This document shows positions 31,804 to 38,879 of a stretch of DNA of 64,000 nucleotides, piece by piece. Source of the DNA: Rhizobium redzepovicii. Its GTDB lineage: Bacteria > Pseudomonadota > Alphaproteobacteria > Rhizobiales > Rhizobiaceae. The position numbers were made by a program, and so were the translations under genes. The notes beneath the pieces are model-generated. The model was not told the DNA's origin. It saw nothing but the letters and a program-made list of their open reading frames with translations, and made no database searches. Position 1 is the stretch's first letter. Every line of letters begins with the position of its first letter. The stretch spans positions 186,001 through 250,000 of the forward strand of contig NZ_JAILYH010000003.1 in NCBI RefSeq assembly GCF_019793435.1, read 5' to 3'.

Positions 31804-32343
31804 ATGACGATCAAATCGGTGTCGTCCTTGCCGCCGAATGCGTTGCTCACCAAGACTTGCGAGCCGGCCAGCCGCGCCGGCGCGAACCTGGTTGTCAAGC
31901 GCAGCGCCGAGTTCCGCATGGTAAAACACGCAGTTCTTGAGGTCGGCAGCAACGTCACGATTCAAGACTATTCCTTCTTCCAACTCACGATGCCTGAGCC
32001 GAAGGTGTTTATCGGAAACAACACCGTCATCGGACGGCGGAATATCATCACTGCCAAGAACCGCATATCTATAGGCAATGATGTGCTGATCGGCTCGGAT
32101 GTCCAGATCATTGATCACGGCCACGGTATGAGACGAGACGTACCAATTAGGCTTCAGAAGGCCGAAATCGGTTTTGTCGAAATTGGTGATGATGTCTGGA
32201 TTGGTGCAGGTGCCAAAATACTGATGAACGTTACGATAGGAACGGGCGCCGTGATCGGAGCAAACTCCGTCGTCACGGCCGATATTCCCGAATATGCAAT
32301 CGCCGTCGGGTCGCCGGCGAAAGTAGTCAAATACCGCATTTAA
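31804..32343 (+). CDS. Left-handed beta-helix (hexapeptide) O-acetyltransferase
   Basis: A 179-residue acyltransferase of the xenobiotic/sugar O-acetyltransferase type. Hexapeptide repeats are visible: Val-Leu-Glu-Val-Gly-Ser, Val-Phe-Ile-Gly-Asn-Asn, Ile-Ser-Ile-Gly-Asn-Asp, Val-Glu-Ile-Gly-Asp-Asp and Val-Thr-Ile-Gly-Thr-Gly. The catalytic His is in Ile-Ile-Asp-His-Gly-His-Gly. The end Ala-Val-Gly-Ser-Pro-Ala-Lys-Val-Val is typical. It transfers acetyl from acetyl-CoA to a sugar or similar alcohol, perhaps for exopolysaccharide or O-antigen decoration (inference). The frame is open from a TTG at 31789; I take ATG 31804 but neither has a good ribosome binding site. Base composition here is lower in GC than its neighbours, which may indicate transfer. 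Confidence 0.8.
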   Translation: MTIKSVSSLPPNALLTKTCEPASRAGANLVVKRSAEFRMVKHAVLEVGSNVTIQDYSFFQLTMPEPKVFIGNNTVIGRRNIITAKNRISIGNDVLIGSDVQIIDHGHGMRRDVPIRLQKAEIGFVEIGDDVWIGAGAKILMNVTIGTGAVIGANSVVTADIPEYAIAVGSPAKVVKYRI

Positions 32344-32554
32344 GTCGGATTGGGATTGCAAGGGGGCAGGGCGGTCGCTCGGCCTTGGCCAGAACGGATC
32401 AACTCTTGGCGCAAATCCATAACCGATCAATTGCTTGATACCTCATGGCTTGCACTATCATGACCTTGAGGTATTGGAACACGAGAGGGCGCTTTTAAAT
32501 TCTCGGTAAAGCCGTAGATGCTCCTCTGCGCCTATGTGGCCAGGAAGCATATCA

Positions 32555-32692
32555 ATGCATAAGCAGCTAGTAAGAGAGATTGCGGCCAAGGCGGGCTTTG
32601 CCCTTGTGTCTCACGCCAAATATCGGAACGGCGGCGTTACCGGCACCAGCGGAAAAGTCTACGGAGCCGATCTCTTATTCAAGAGACGGTAA
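32555..32692 (+). CDS. Small hypothetical protein before the lysis cassette
   Basis: A 45-residue frame with an AGGAAG ribosome binding site nine bases before the ATG. It reads Met-His-Lys-Gln-Leu-Val-Arg-Glu-Ile-Ala-Ala-Lys-Ala-Gly-Phe, then Val-Tyr-Gly-Ala-Asp-Leu-Leu-Phe-Lys-Arg-Arg. It is basic (pI high) and has no hydrophobic segment. A strong terminator 22 bases after the stop makes it a separate transcript from the lysis genes. Family unknown; it could be a small regulator, a phage remnant or spurious, although the ribosome binding site and terminator argue for a real gene. Confidence 0.5.
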   Translation: MHKQLVREIAAKAGFALVSHAKYRNGGVTGTSGKVYGADLLFKRR

Positions 32693-32713
32693 CGAGACTT
32701 AAAAAACGGAAAC

Positions 32714-32745
32714 AAAGGCGGTTCTTCGGAGCCGCCTTTTTCTTT
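32714..32745 (+). terminator. Rho-independent terminator
   Basis: AAAGGCGG (32714-32721) pairs with CCGCCTTT (32732-32739) and is followed by TTTCTTT. It separates the 45-residue gene from the lysis operon starting 28 bases later. Confidence 0.85.
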
Positions 32746-32773
32746 GCCCAATCCACAATCCGGAGCCCACCCC

Positions 32774-33028
32774 ATGCTCGTCCATAACTGGCACGACGTG
32801 CTTAAACGCGCCTGGTCCGTCCGCCTCATGGCGCTGGCGCTGCTCTTCATCGTGCTTGAGCCCGTCATCAATTTCGTCGCTGCAACCTGGGTGTCGCGCA
32901 ACCTCTACATCCAGCTCGCCATGTCGGCGGCAACGGGGCTTTTCGCCGTTGCGGCGATCGTCGCCCGCATCTTCGTTCAGCAGAAAATCTCAGGAGAAAT
33001 GAATGGCAAACCGCCTGCAGAAGGGTAG
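32774..33028 (+). CDS. Holin-like small membrane protein (DUF7940-like)
   Basis: An 84-residue protein with two hydrophobic helices (about 19-36 Leu-Met-Ala-Leu-Ala-Leu-Leu-Phe-Ile-Val and about 54-73 Ile-Gln-Leu-Ala-Met-Ser-Ala-Ala). It has a charged N-terminus (His-Asn-Trp-His-Asp-Val-Leu-Lys-Arg-Ala-Trp) and a charged C-terminus. This layout and its position immediately before an endolysin gene match the holin-like proteins of rhizobial prophages. A holin would form the inner-membrane lesion that triggers lysis. ATG 32774 follows GGAGCCCACCCC. Its stop lies inside the endolysin gene (26-base overlap), so translation is coupled. The holin function is inferred from context. Confidence 0.75.
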   Translation: MLVHNWHDVLKRAWSVRLMALALLFIVLEPVINFVAATWVSRNLYIQLAMSAATGLFAVAAIVARIFVQQKISGEMNGKPPAEG

Positions 33029-33467
33029 TGCCGCAGCGGCCATGGCTGTGGCGCTTGTCGGCTCGTTCGAGGGATTGCGGCAGAATGCCTATCCCGATCC
33101 GGCCACGAAGGGGCAGCCATGGACGATCTGCTATGGCAGCACCAATGGCGTCAAACCCGGCGATCACAAGACGGTGGAGCAGTGCAAGGCGCTGCTGGCG
33201 CTGGAACTCAAGTCCTATGCCGGCGGCGTCGAACGCTGCATGCGCGTGCCGCTGCCGGATGCGCGTTTCGTGGCGTTGACCTCGTTCGCCTATAATGTCG
33301 GCGTCAAGGCCGCCTGCGGCTCGAGCGCGATCAGGCTCATCAACCAGGGCAGGACGGCCGAGGGCTGCGAGGCGCTGTTGAAGTGGAACCGCGCCGCCGG
33401 CATCACCTTTCCGGGCCTCACCCGGCGCCGGCAGAAAGAGCGCGCCTTCTGCCTCGAGGGCATCTGA
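33003..33467 (+). CDS. Glycoside hydrolase family 24 endolysin (phage lysozyme)
   Basis: A 154-residue muramidase. Glu23 (Gly-Ser-Phe-Glu-Gly) is the general acid, Asp32 (Ala-Tyr-Pro-Asp-Pro) is at the standard nine-residue distance, and Thr41 is in Trp-Thr-Ile-Cys-Tyr-Gly. Later family blocks are Leu-Thr-Ser-Phe-Ala-Tyr-Asn-Val-Gly and Gly-Leu-Thr-Arg-Arg-Arg-Gln-Lys-Glu. The N-terminus is hydrophobic (Ala-Ala-Ala-Ala-Met-Ala-Val-Ala-Leu-Val-Gly), so it may be a signal-anchor-release endolysin exported without the holin. AGGAG precedes ATG 33003. It cleaves the peptidoglycan glycan chain and sits second in the lysis operon. Confidence 0.9.
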   Translation: MANRLQKGSAAAAMAVALVGSFEGLRQNAYPDPATKGQPWTICYGSTNGVKPGDHKTVEQCKALLALELKSYAGGVERCMRVPLPDARFVALTSFAYNVGVKAACGSSAIRLINQGRTAEGCEALLKWNRAAGITFPGLTRRRQKERAFCLEGI

Positions 33468-33829
33468 TGTTCTCCCTCCTCGACACGCTCAAGATGGGCG
33501 CCGGCATCGCCGCCGGCTTGGTGCTTTATCACCTTTATGCCGTTTCGATCGGCTATCCCTCGGCGGCCCGCGAGGCGCGGGCCGGCTATATCCTGCTGGC
33601 CGAGAAGAGCGCAGCCGACGCAAGAGCCGCCGAGATGGAGCGCCAGCGCAATGCGGCGTCCCAAGCCATCGAAGAGCACCGCAAGCGCTTGGCCGCCGCC
33701 GAAGCGTCGGAGCAGGCGGCCAGAGACACACTCGAAACCGAGATCCAATCCTATGAGCTTCAGCTTTCGGAAAAGAACCGCGCTTGCGCTGTCACTGCTG
33801 CTGATCGTCAGTGGCTGCTCCGCCACTGA
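33467..33829 (+). CDS. Inner spanin (Rz-like, i-spanin)
   Basis: A 120-residue protein. One N-terminal membrane helix (residues about 8-25, Met-Gly-Ala-Gly-Ile-Ala-Ala-Gly-Leu-Val-Leu) is followed by a long Glu/Arg/Ala-rich coiled coil (Ala-Ala-Glu-Met-Glu-Arg-Gln-Arg-Asn-Ala-Ala, Leu-Ala-Ala-Ala-Glu-Ala-Ser-Glu-Gln-Ala-Ala). This is the classic Rz topology: inner-membrane anchor plus periplasmic rod. Its start overlaps the endolysin stop as TGATG. The outer-spanin gene starts inside it in another frame (33753). Annotation pipelines usually label such genes hypothetical; the gene arrangement supports the spanin call. Confidence 0.78.
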   Translation: MFSLLDTLKMGAGIAAGLVLYHLYAVSIGYPSAAREARAGYILLAEKSAADARAAEMERQRNAASQAIEEHRKRLAAAEASEQAARDTLETEIQSYELQLSEKNRACAVTAADRQWLLRH

Positions 33830-34061
33830 GCGGCTGAACAGGGCGGCGGTGACGAAGGGGCAGGCCGCGGCCGGCATGGCGCTGCCGCCCTTGCCGGACG
33901 ATCTCCTGAGGCAGGAAGCGCATGCGCCTGTCGTGGAGGGCGAGCCCGTCATCGCCATCCTCGCCCGCGAGCGGCAGGCGCTCGACCGCGCCAATGCCCG
34001 CCAGGGGCGCACCGTTCGCTTCTACGCCGACCTCACCACCAGATATGGAGCCCGCCCATGA
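33753..34061 (+). CDS. Outer spanin lipoprotein (Rz1-like, o-spanin), embedded in the i-spanin gene
   Basis: A 102-residue protein with a lipoprotein signal: Met-Ser-Phe-Ser-Phe-Arg-Lys-Arg-Thr, a hydrophobic core, and the lipobox Leu-Ile-Val-Ser-Gly-Cys at about residue 22. The mature part is short and rich in Ala/Pro (Leu-Pro-Pro-Leu-Pro). It starts 77 bases before the i-spanin stop in a different frame (offset +1), the arrangement known from lambda Rz/Rz1. Its stop overlaps the next ATG as ATGA. Spanins fuse the inner and outer membranes in the last step of lysis of Gram-negative hosts. Confidence 0.8.
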   Translation: MSFSFRKRTALALSLLLIVSGCSATERLNRAAVTKGQAAAGMALPPLPDDLLRQEAHAPVVEGEPVIAILARERQALDRANARQGRTVRFYADLTTRYGARP

Positions 34062-35683
34062 TGAACGGCATCTCGCTTGCCCTGACGTATCCGAGGGGTG
34101 GAGCTGTCCTGGCGCCACCGCCTTGGGTGCCGGATCCTGATCGCTACATGCCGGCGGCGACGCGAACGCGCTGGCCAACCGGCGCGATCGCCACGCCATG
34201 GACGTTCCCGGCCGGGCTGAATTACCAATGCACCAAGCTGTTCTTCGGCTCGCCCGACTATCCGACGAACGACTTCCTTATCCCGTTCGTCGGCTTCGCG
34301 CTGACCGAAGGCGGCAATGCGCCGCAGGAAACGCAGTCTCCGAACGCCGATACCGTGATCGACGAGGCGTTCTTCGTGATGCCGAACGGCACGGAATACC
34401 CGATCTTGTTTGGCGGTCTGGTGCCGGCGACGGTCACCGCCGCAACCGGCATTGTTTACGGGCAGGTCATACTGCCAGTTGCTCTGCCGGCATGGTCGAT
34501 CTTTGGCGTCCGGACGGTCTATCACGGCGCAGAGGGTGCGCAGCGCTGCGGCTCCTATCGCATCCAGCGCCATCGCGGCGAAAAGTATTGGGGTGCCGCC
34601 GACTTGGCGTCTGTACAGGCGCTGGCCGCCGCTGACGGGGCGTCCACGGCGGCGCTCGATCCTGACAGCCTTTACAACACGATCGGCAACGCGACGAATT
34701 CGCAGATCCAGGCTTACGGGCCCGCGCTTGTCCTGGCGAAAGGATGGGACGGCCGGCCGATTCCACTCGTCGTCGGTGACAGCCTGATCGAGCGGCAGGA
34801 GATCGCCGCGTCGGCCGACGAGCGCGGCAACATGGGCATGATACGGCGATGGCTCGACCAGCGCGACCAGGTATGGGGGAGCACTGTCCCGCTCGTCATG
34901 GGCGTGCCTGGTGAGCATAACGAATTCGAGCTTGCCACCAACGCTACCAGGCGATGGGTGATGATCGACGCCATCAAGACGACGTTCAACGGCGGCAAAG
35001 ACATTTGGACTTTCTGCCTCGACCAGGGCGGCCGCAACGACAACAACACGACGCTTTCGCTCTGGCAGTCGCGCAAGTTCGGGCTCGATGATCGGATCAT
35101 CGCCCGGTATCCCGGCGCGCATATGGTGGGCATGACCATTCTGCCGACCATGGCGGGATCGTCGGATAGCGGCCGCACGGTCGCCGGCTACAGCGCGACG
35201 TCGGCGCTGTGGAACCCGGTCACGGGGACGCTTGCCAGCATGAACGCGTCACTCATCGCGTCAACGCGGTTCGCCAAGACGATTGATATCGTGCCGGCCT
35301 TCATGTCGGACAGTGATCCGACGAAGGGATCGGCGGCCGAATTAACGCCGCTCGGCAACGTCATCGGCCATCCCGGCAACCAAGATGGCGTGACGACATG
35401 GGACACGATGCGCCTGCCAAACACGACAAAGCTCGGCGCGCGCATCATGTTCGAATATCAGCCTGGGCTCTGGACCAGCCGGACGCTGGTAGACCGAACG
35501 GATTTGGGAGACGGCACGGCGAACTACCGCGTCGCCGAAGTGCTGGCGACCAACGTGCAGGATAACGCCGCCCTGCTCGGTCACGCCTATACGGCCGCCG
35601 ATTTCGTTCACCCGGCTCTCTACGGCGTCCTGCGTTTCGTCAGCCGTCTGCCTCAATCGCACAAGGCGAAGTTCTATCCATGA
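34058..35683 (+). CDS. SGNH/GDSL-type hydrolase in a phage lysis operon
   Basis: A 541-residue protein. The N-terminal 220 residues are of unknown fold. From 238 on it has the SGNH blocks: Val-Gly240-Asp-Ser242-Leu (block I), Gly324-Arg-Asn326-Asp327 (block III, GxND) and Asp514-Phe-Val-His517 (block V, DxxH). Ser242, Asp514 and His517 form the predicted triad. SGNH enzymes are esterases or deacetylases; in phage they often act on capsule, O-antigen or peptidoglycan O-acetyl groups. No signal peptide or transmembrane segment is visible, so it would reach the envelope only on lysis or by an unknown route. Coupled to the outer spanin (ATGA overlap) and to DUF1515 downstream (ATGA). Confidence 0.75.
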   Translation: MMNGISLALTYPRGGAVLAPPPWVPDPDRYMPAATRTRWPTGAIATPWTFPAGLNYQCTKLFFGSPDYPTNDFLIPFVGFALTEGGNAPQETQSPNADTVIDEAFFVMPNGTEYPILFGGLVPATVTAATGIVYGQVILPVALPAWSIFGVRTVYHGAEGAQRCGSYRIQRHRGEKYWGAADLASVQALAAADGASTAALDPDSLYNTIGNATNSQIQAYGPALVLAKGWDGRPIPLVVGDSLIERQEIAASADERGNMGMIRRWLDQRDQVWGSTVPLVMGVPGEHNEFELATNATRRWVMIDAIKTTFNGGKDIWTFCLDQGGRNDNNTTLSLWQSRKFGLDDRIIARYPGAHMVGMTILPTMAGSSDSGRTVAGYSATSALWNPVTGTLASMNASLIASTRFAKTIDIVPAFMSDSDPTKGSAAELTPLGNVIGHPGNQDGVTTWDTMRLPNTTKLGARIMFEYQPGLWTSRTLVDRTDLGDGTANYRVAEVLATNVQDNAALLGHAYTAADFVHPALYGVLRFVSRLPQSHKAKFYP

Positions 35684-36108
35684 CATCCAATGACGATATT
35701 CTCCGCGCTCTCGGGCGCGTCGAGGGAAGGCTGACCGGCATCGAGGAAAACGTCGCGCTGCTGCGCAACGAGGTCCGCGACGAAAAGGCCAATGCTCATG
35801 ACAGCCGCGCCGTGATCCACACCCGGCTCGACGAACAGGCAAGGCAGATCGCACATCTCGATACCAGGGCAGCGCTCAGCGGCGGTGTCGACGCCCAGAT
35901 CCGCGAGGAGATCAAGAGCCTCAAGGAGACCGTCGAGAAGAACCAGGAGACGGTGGCGCCGGCGCTGGAAGAATGGAAACGGATGAAATCGATCGGTTAC
36001 GGCATTTCGGGGCTGATTGCCTTTGCCGGGCTGACGGTCGGCGGGATGATTGCCTATGCGAGCGACGGTGCGGTGGCGGCCTTGAGGCATTGGTTGAAGA
36101 TCAGTTGA
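35680..36108 (+). CDS. DUF1515-like coiled-coil membrane protein
   Basis: A 142-residue protein with an N-terminal amphipathic region (Ile-Leu-Arg-Ala-Leu-Gly-Arg-Val-Glu-Gly-Arg-Leu-Thr-Gly-Ile-Glu) and a long heptad-type segment to about residue 95. One C-terminal helix follows (about 107-128, Gly-Ile-Ser-Gly-Leu-Ile-Ala-Phe-Ala-Gly-Leu-Thr-Val-Gly). DUF1515 proteins are found almost only in rhizobia and phage-like loci, and their role is unknown. The tail-anchored coiled-coil layout resembles a periplasmic tether or an antiholin-like partner. Its start overlaps the hydrolase stop (ATGA), so it closes the six-gene overlapping operon. Confidence 0.75.
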   Translation: MTSNDDILRALGRVEGRLTGIEENVALLRNEVRDEKANAHDSRAVIHTRLDEQARQIAHLDTRAALSGGVDAQIREEIKSLKETVEKNQETVAPALEEWKRMKSIGYGISGLIAFAGLTVGGMIAYASDGAVAALRHWLKIS

Positions 36109-36241
36109 GCTCGCCTAAGTTACTGCGCTGCTTGGCGATCGATACATTTTTGCTGAACAGGGAGTAAGTAATACCAAAATTTAGACTTTGCTAACGAACC
36201 AATTCGCATCGTGCTGGTTTCCCTCTCAGGAGGAAACGGTC

Positions 36242-36427
36242 ATGAAAAACATGAACAATCGCCAAGTTCGCATCCCCGGTTCGCGGGAGCATGATGTTGC
36301 AGAACATTGCCGCAAGTTCGGGATCGGTCCGGCCGAGGAAAAGAAGCTGAAGAAACTTCTCGGGGTTCGGGCGCCGCTGCATGAAATCCAGGCCAATGCG
36401 CCGCCGAGACAGCCGCGGTGGCGTTAG
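36242..36427 (+). CDS. Small hypothetical protein, DUF3606-like
   Basis: A 61-residue basic protein with a strong GGAGGAAAC ribosome binding site seven bases before the ATG. It reads Val-Arg-Ile-Pro-Gly-Ser-Arg-Glu-His-Asp-Val-Ala-Glu-His-Cys-Arg-Lys-Phe-Gly-Ile, then Lys-Lys-Leu-Lys-Lys-Leu-Leu-Gly. This is similar in pattern to DUF3606 (Asp-Val..Trp..Lys..Phe-Gly-Val) but weaker than the clear member at 37403. DUF3606 proteins are induced under stress in rhizobia. It is the first member of the small-protein island and is not part of the lysis operon. Confidence 0.6.
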   Translation: MKNMNNRQVRIPGSREHDVAEHCRKFGIGPAEEKKLKKLLGVRAPLHEIQANAPPRQPRWR

Positions 36428-36604
36428 CAACGGTCGCGGTTCAGGCAGAGGATCTGACTTGTTTCACGCTGCGTTACGGTGATGATTCAAAGATTGAGCG
36501 AACCGCGGAAAGGCGAGGGGAGATGATCCCGTTTTCCGGTCTCTACGGCCGATTCTGTTGCTCATGCAGGGCCGTTTATGGTGATTATCCCGCGAAACCC
36601 GCTG

Positions 36605-36630
36605 AAAGCCCCGCTCTGCCGGGGTTTTTT
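36605..36630 (+). terminator. Rho-independent terminator
   Basis: AAAGCCCCG (36605-36613) pairs with CGGGG (36620-36624) followed by six T. It is downstream of the 61-residue gene and ends plus-strand transcription. Confidence 0.75.
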
Positions 36631-36922
36631 GCTGGGCTGATGATGCGCGTTCGTTTTTCGTCAGCGCCGACACATACCAGTCTAGCGATTGAAGCGAAGC
36701 GAAGCAATTTCCGCTTGTTCCTCCGGCCGACTTGCGAGAGCAAAGGCTCATTTGCGGCGCCGATATGGGCGGAACTTCCGACAAATATTGACGTTGTGGC
36801 CGACGGACCGCGTAGCAGGTCTTGTCTCCTGTACCAACTGCTGCCCCTGCAGTCGCTGCGCGGTCCACTGCCACATCTCTCATGGCGGAAGTGCTCTTCC
36901 GCCCAGCAGCGCACAAATCCAA
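36631..36922. other. Intergenic, no gene recognised
   Basis: This 292-base stretch, with about 180 further bases of untranslated DNA before the terminator, holds only frames without ribosome binding sites. A 48-bp Cys/Ser-rich plus-strand frame spans 36418-36951, but its start coincides with the stop region of the 61-residue gene and nothing supports it. Confidence 0.4.
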
Positions 36923-37123
36923 TCAATACCGAAGCTGGCGCGACAGCATGAGGATATAATCGTCGGCGATATCGGCGATCACCATCGCGGCTTCCGCCGG
37001 CGGATAACCCCTGCTGACGGCCTCGCCGAGGATCTTCATGACGAGAGGTTCAAGCGCTTCCCGGCAGTCGGCGAGAGTTTCGACATGCGGGCATTTGGGA
37101 CGAAATTCCAAGACGTTGTTCAT
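36923..37123 (-). CDS. Small hypothetical protein
   Basis: A 66-residue protein with a strong GGAGG ribosome binding site 7 bases before the ATG. It starts Met-Asn-Asn-Val-Leu-Glu-Phe-Arg-Pro-Lys-Cys-Pro, an opening seen in many small rhizobial proteins (Val-x-Glu-Phe-Arg-Pro). The rest is helical with Ala-Met-Val-Ile-Ala-Asp-Ile-Ala-Asp. Function unknown. Confidence 0.65.
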   Translation of the reverse strand: MNNVLEFRPKCPHVETLADCREALEPLVMKILGEAVSRGYPPAEAAMVIADIADDYILMLSRQLRY

Positions 37124-37402
37124 GGCTTACCCTCCATATGATCGAGCTCCGGCCTATATGGAAGCCGGCCTCTTCAGGAGAGGCGGGCCACGGTTCCGGC
37201 GAGCTGCTTCAGGAACCACAGATGTTACCCTGAAGATACGATGGCATAGGGCCTGATGTATTCAAGCGTATGCTGATATTAAGGTAAGCCAGTAGGGTTA
37301 ATTCGTCCACTGAATCGTGTCATCGCAAGCCAGTGCCGGGAGCCGTGAGAGTTGCCCACCCGGCAACCCCCTATCCTTGTTCCCTTTTTCAGGCGTTGGT
37401 TT

Positions 37403-37570
37403 TCAGGCGCTGGTGCGGCGGCCGGCCTTATCGGCCTCTTTGCGATTGGCGCCATATTTTTCGATGATGTCTTTGGCATCCTCATTGGAAATACGATGTT
37501 TCTTTGCGAAGTAGATCACGTCGTAGGGTCCGTCGGTCGTCGCCGCGTTTTTGGTTTTGTCATCGGTCAT
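37403..37570 (-). CDS. DUF3606 small protein
   Basis: A 55-residue protein with the DUF3606 core Asp-Val-Ile-Tyr-Phe-Ala-Lys-Lys-His-Arg-Ile-Ser-Asn-Glu-Asp-Ala-Lys-Asp-Ile-Ile. AAAGGAAA lies 6 bases before ATG 37570; the earlier ATG at 37585 overlaps that site. DUF3606 proteins of Rhizobiales are short basic helical proteins of unknown role, often stress-induced. Confidence 0.8.
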   Translation of the reverse strand: MTDDKTKNAATTDGPYDVIYFAKKHRISNEDAKDIIEKYGANRKEADKAGRRTSA

Positions 37571-37696
37571 GATATTTCCTTTCATGGAATTGTCGAGCTG
37601 AGTGGCGCGTCATGGCAGGACACGCCAGCTGCATGGTCTCATCAGGATTTGAGAGCCAGCATTCCGTCAACGTCGGCCGGACTGGCTTCGTTCCGG

Positions 37697-37933
37697 TTAT
37701 CGATGCGACCGAGCTGTCGTGTGTTTTTCCCAGATCTGGGTTGCCTGAGCTGCGGTGCCGATTTTGTAGAAGGTGAGCAGGTGCCGCCCTTCCGCCCGTC
37801 GTTTTTCGTCGAAAGCGCTGTTTTCGTAGTCGGACCCTTCGATGATGCTCTCGCTTTTAAGAACGTCCTTCAGTTCCTGTACGAAATGTCCGGTGATGTT
37901 GAAAAGCGTCTCGTTTTCGGGTGCGTGGTTCAT
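37697..37933 (-). CDS. Small hypothetical protein
   Basis: A 78-residue protein with GAAGGAAA before the ATG. It reads Met-Asn-His-Ala-Pro-Glu-Asn-Glu-Thr-Leu-Phe, then Leu-Lys-Asp-Val-Leu-Lys-Ser-Glu-Ser-Ile-Ile-Glu-Gly, then Arg-His-Leu-Leu-Thr-Phe-Tyr-Lys-Ile-Gly. Acidic N-terminus, mixed helix. No recognised domain. Faces the same way as most of the island. Confidence 0.6.
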   Translation of the reverse strand: MNHAPENETLFNITGHFVQELKDVLKSESIIEGSDYENSAFDEKRRAEGRHLLTFYKIGTAAQATQIWEKHTTARSHR

Positions 37934-38134
37934 GGTTTTCCTTCGTGATGGTCGCGTGCCATTAAACGCGATGCTGGCTCAGCACGCGTTGGTAAAAAGC
38001 ATCAAGCAATCCGCGCCCCTATGGGAAGGCTGGTATCGGACAGCGCTTAGCCGTGTCTGTGTGGAGTTCCATATATCGTGCAGCAACGCCGCCCTGCGAA
38101 ATCGAGGGGGCACGGCAGGTCTGAAGGCTGCACC

Positions 38135-38578
38135 TTAAACCACTTGCCTCCCAGATATCATATCAATCGAAATGCCGAAGAATATGGAGGGAGCAGGACT
38201 GTCTTCGCTTTCCGAGTTTAACGCAAGCGATCCGGGTTCCCACCAAAACGGTTGCTTTTGCAGAAGAGACCAGGCGTGGATGCGCTCGTCATGGCGGGCC
38301 GGCGTATCGGTCAGCTCATCAGAGGTGCCCTGAACAAGCACGCTCTTCCACGTTCGGTTTTCGCCGAATTCTTCCACCTGAACACAGGCTGGTGCATTGG
38401 CCCGCAATAGATCAACTTTCAGGCCCGGCATCGAAAATATAAAAATCCGGTCTTTTTCATACGCATAGTGGATGGGAACGATATAGGGATATTGGTCGCC
38501 CTGGCATGCTAGGTGGCCACGGGTGTGGCCGGCCAGAAAGGCGAGGCAATCTTGTTCATCCATTTCTCGCAACTGCAT
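38135..38578 (-). CDS. Pyridoxamine 5'-phosphate oxidase-like FMN-binding protein
   Basis: A 147-residue split-barrel flavoprotein. Motifs: Gly-His-Leu-Ala-Cys-Gln-Gly-Asp-Gln-Tyr-Pro-Tyr-Ile-Val-Pro-Ile-His-Tyr near residue 22, Ser-Met-Pro-Gly-Leu-Lys-Val-Asp, and Val-Leu-Val-Gln-Gly-Thr. This fits the FMN-binding PPOX-like proteins (nitroreductase/F420-split-barrel group) common in rhizobial stress loci. ATG 38578 and ATG 38563 are both possible; neither has a strong ribosome binding site. Enzymatic substrate is unknown. Confidence 0.75.
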   Translation of the reverse strand: MQLREMDEQDCLAFLAGHTRGHLACQGDQYPYIVPIHYAYEKDRIFIFSMPGLKVDLLRANAPACVQVEEFGENRTWKSVLVQGTSDELTDTPARHDERIHAWSLLQKQPFWWEPGSLALNSESEDSPAPSIFFGISIDMISGRQVV

Positions 38579-38667
38579 TTGCGTTGTCCAGTTCCGTCAT
38601 CAGGGTTAGTGACCTCGTCCGACAAGCGCAGCGAGGCGCGTCTTGGCCCGCCACGGTGTTGCAGCGC

Positions 38668-38814
38668 TTACCAGAGCACATCCTTGAAGACGACATAGAT
38701 GATAAAAGCCACGCTGATCGCCGGCGTCAATTTCACCAGAAAGTCGATATAGCGGAGCCTCCCGGCATGCTGAGCCAGACTTTTCCACGAATGGATTTTT
38801 ATCATGGCTGACAT
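38668..38814 (-). CDS. 48-residue membrane protein
   Basis: This frame is short and easily overlooked. It has an excellent AAAGGAGG five bases before the ATG. It reads Met-Ser-Ala-Met-Ile-Lys-Ile-His-Ser-Trp-Lys-Ser, and the C-terminal half is hydrophobic (Thr-Pro-Ala-Ile-Ser-Val-Ala-Phe-Ile-Ile-Tyr-Val-Val-Phe). It is therefore a single-pass membrane protein with a basic N-terminus. No family recognised. It lies between the PPOX-like gene and the next small gene on the same strand. Confidence 0.65.
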   Translation of the reverse strand: MSAMIKIHSWKSLAQHAGRLRYIDFLVKLTPAISVAFIIYVVFKDVLW

Positions 38815-38879
38815 GATGCCCTCCTTTGGGGCCGGTGAACTCTAACTACCCCGAAGCGGTGCCCGTTCACAAACTGCCA

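Noticed and set aside
36418..36951. Plus-strand 177-codon frame
   Set aside because: It runs through a strong terminator and lacks a ribosome binding site.
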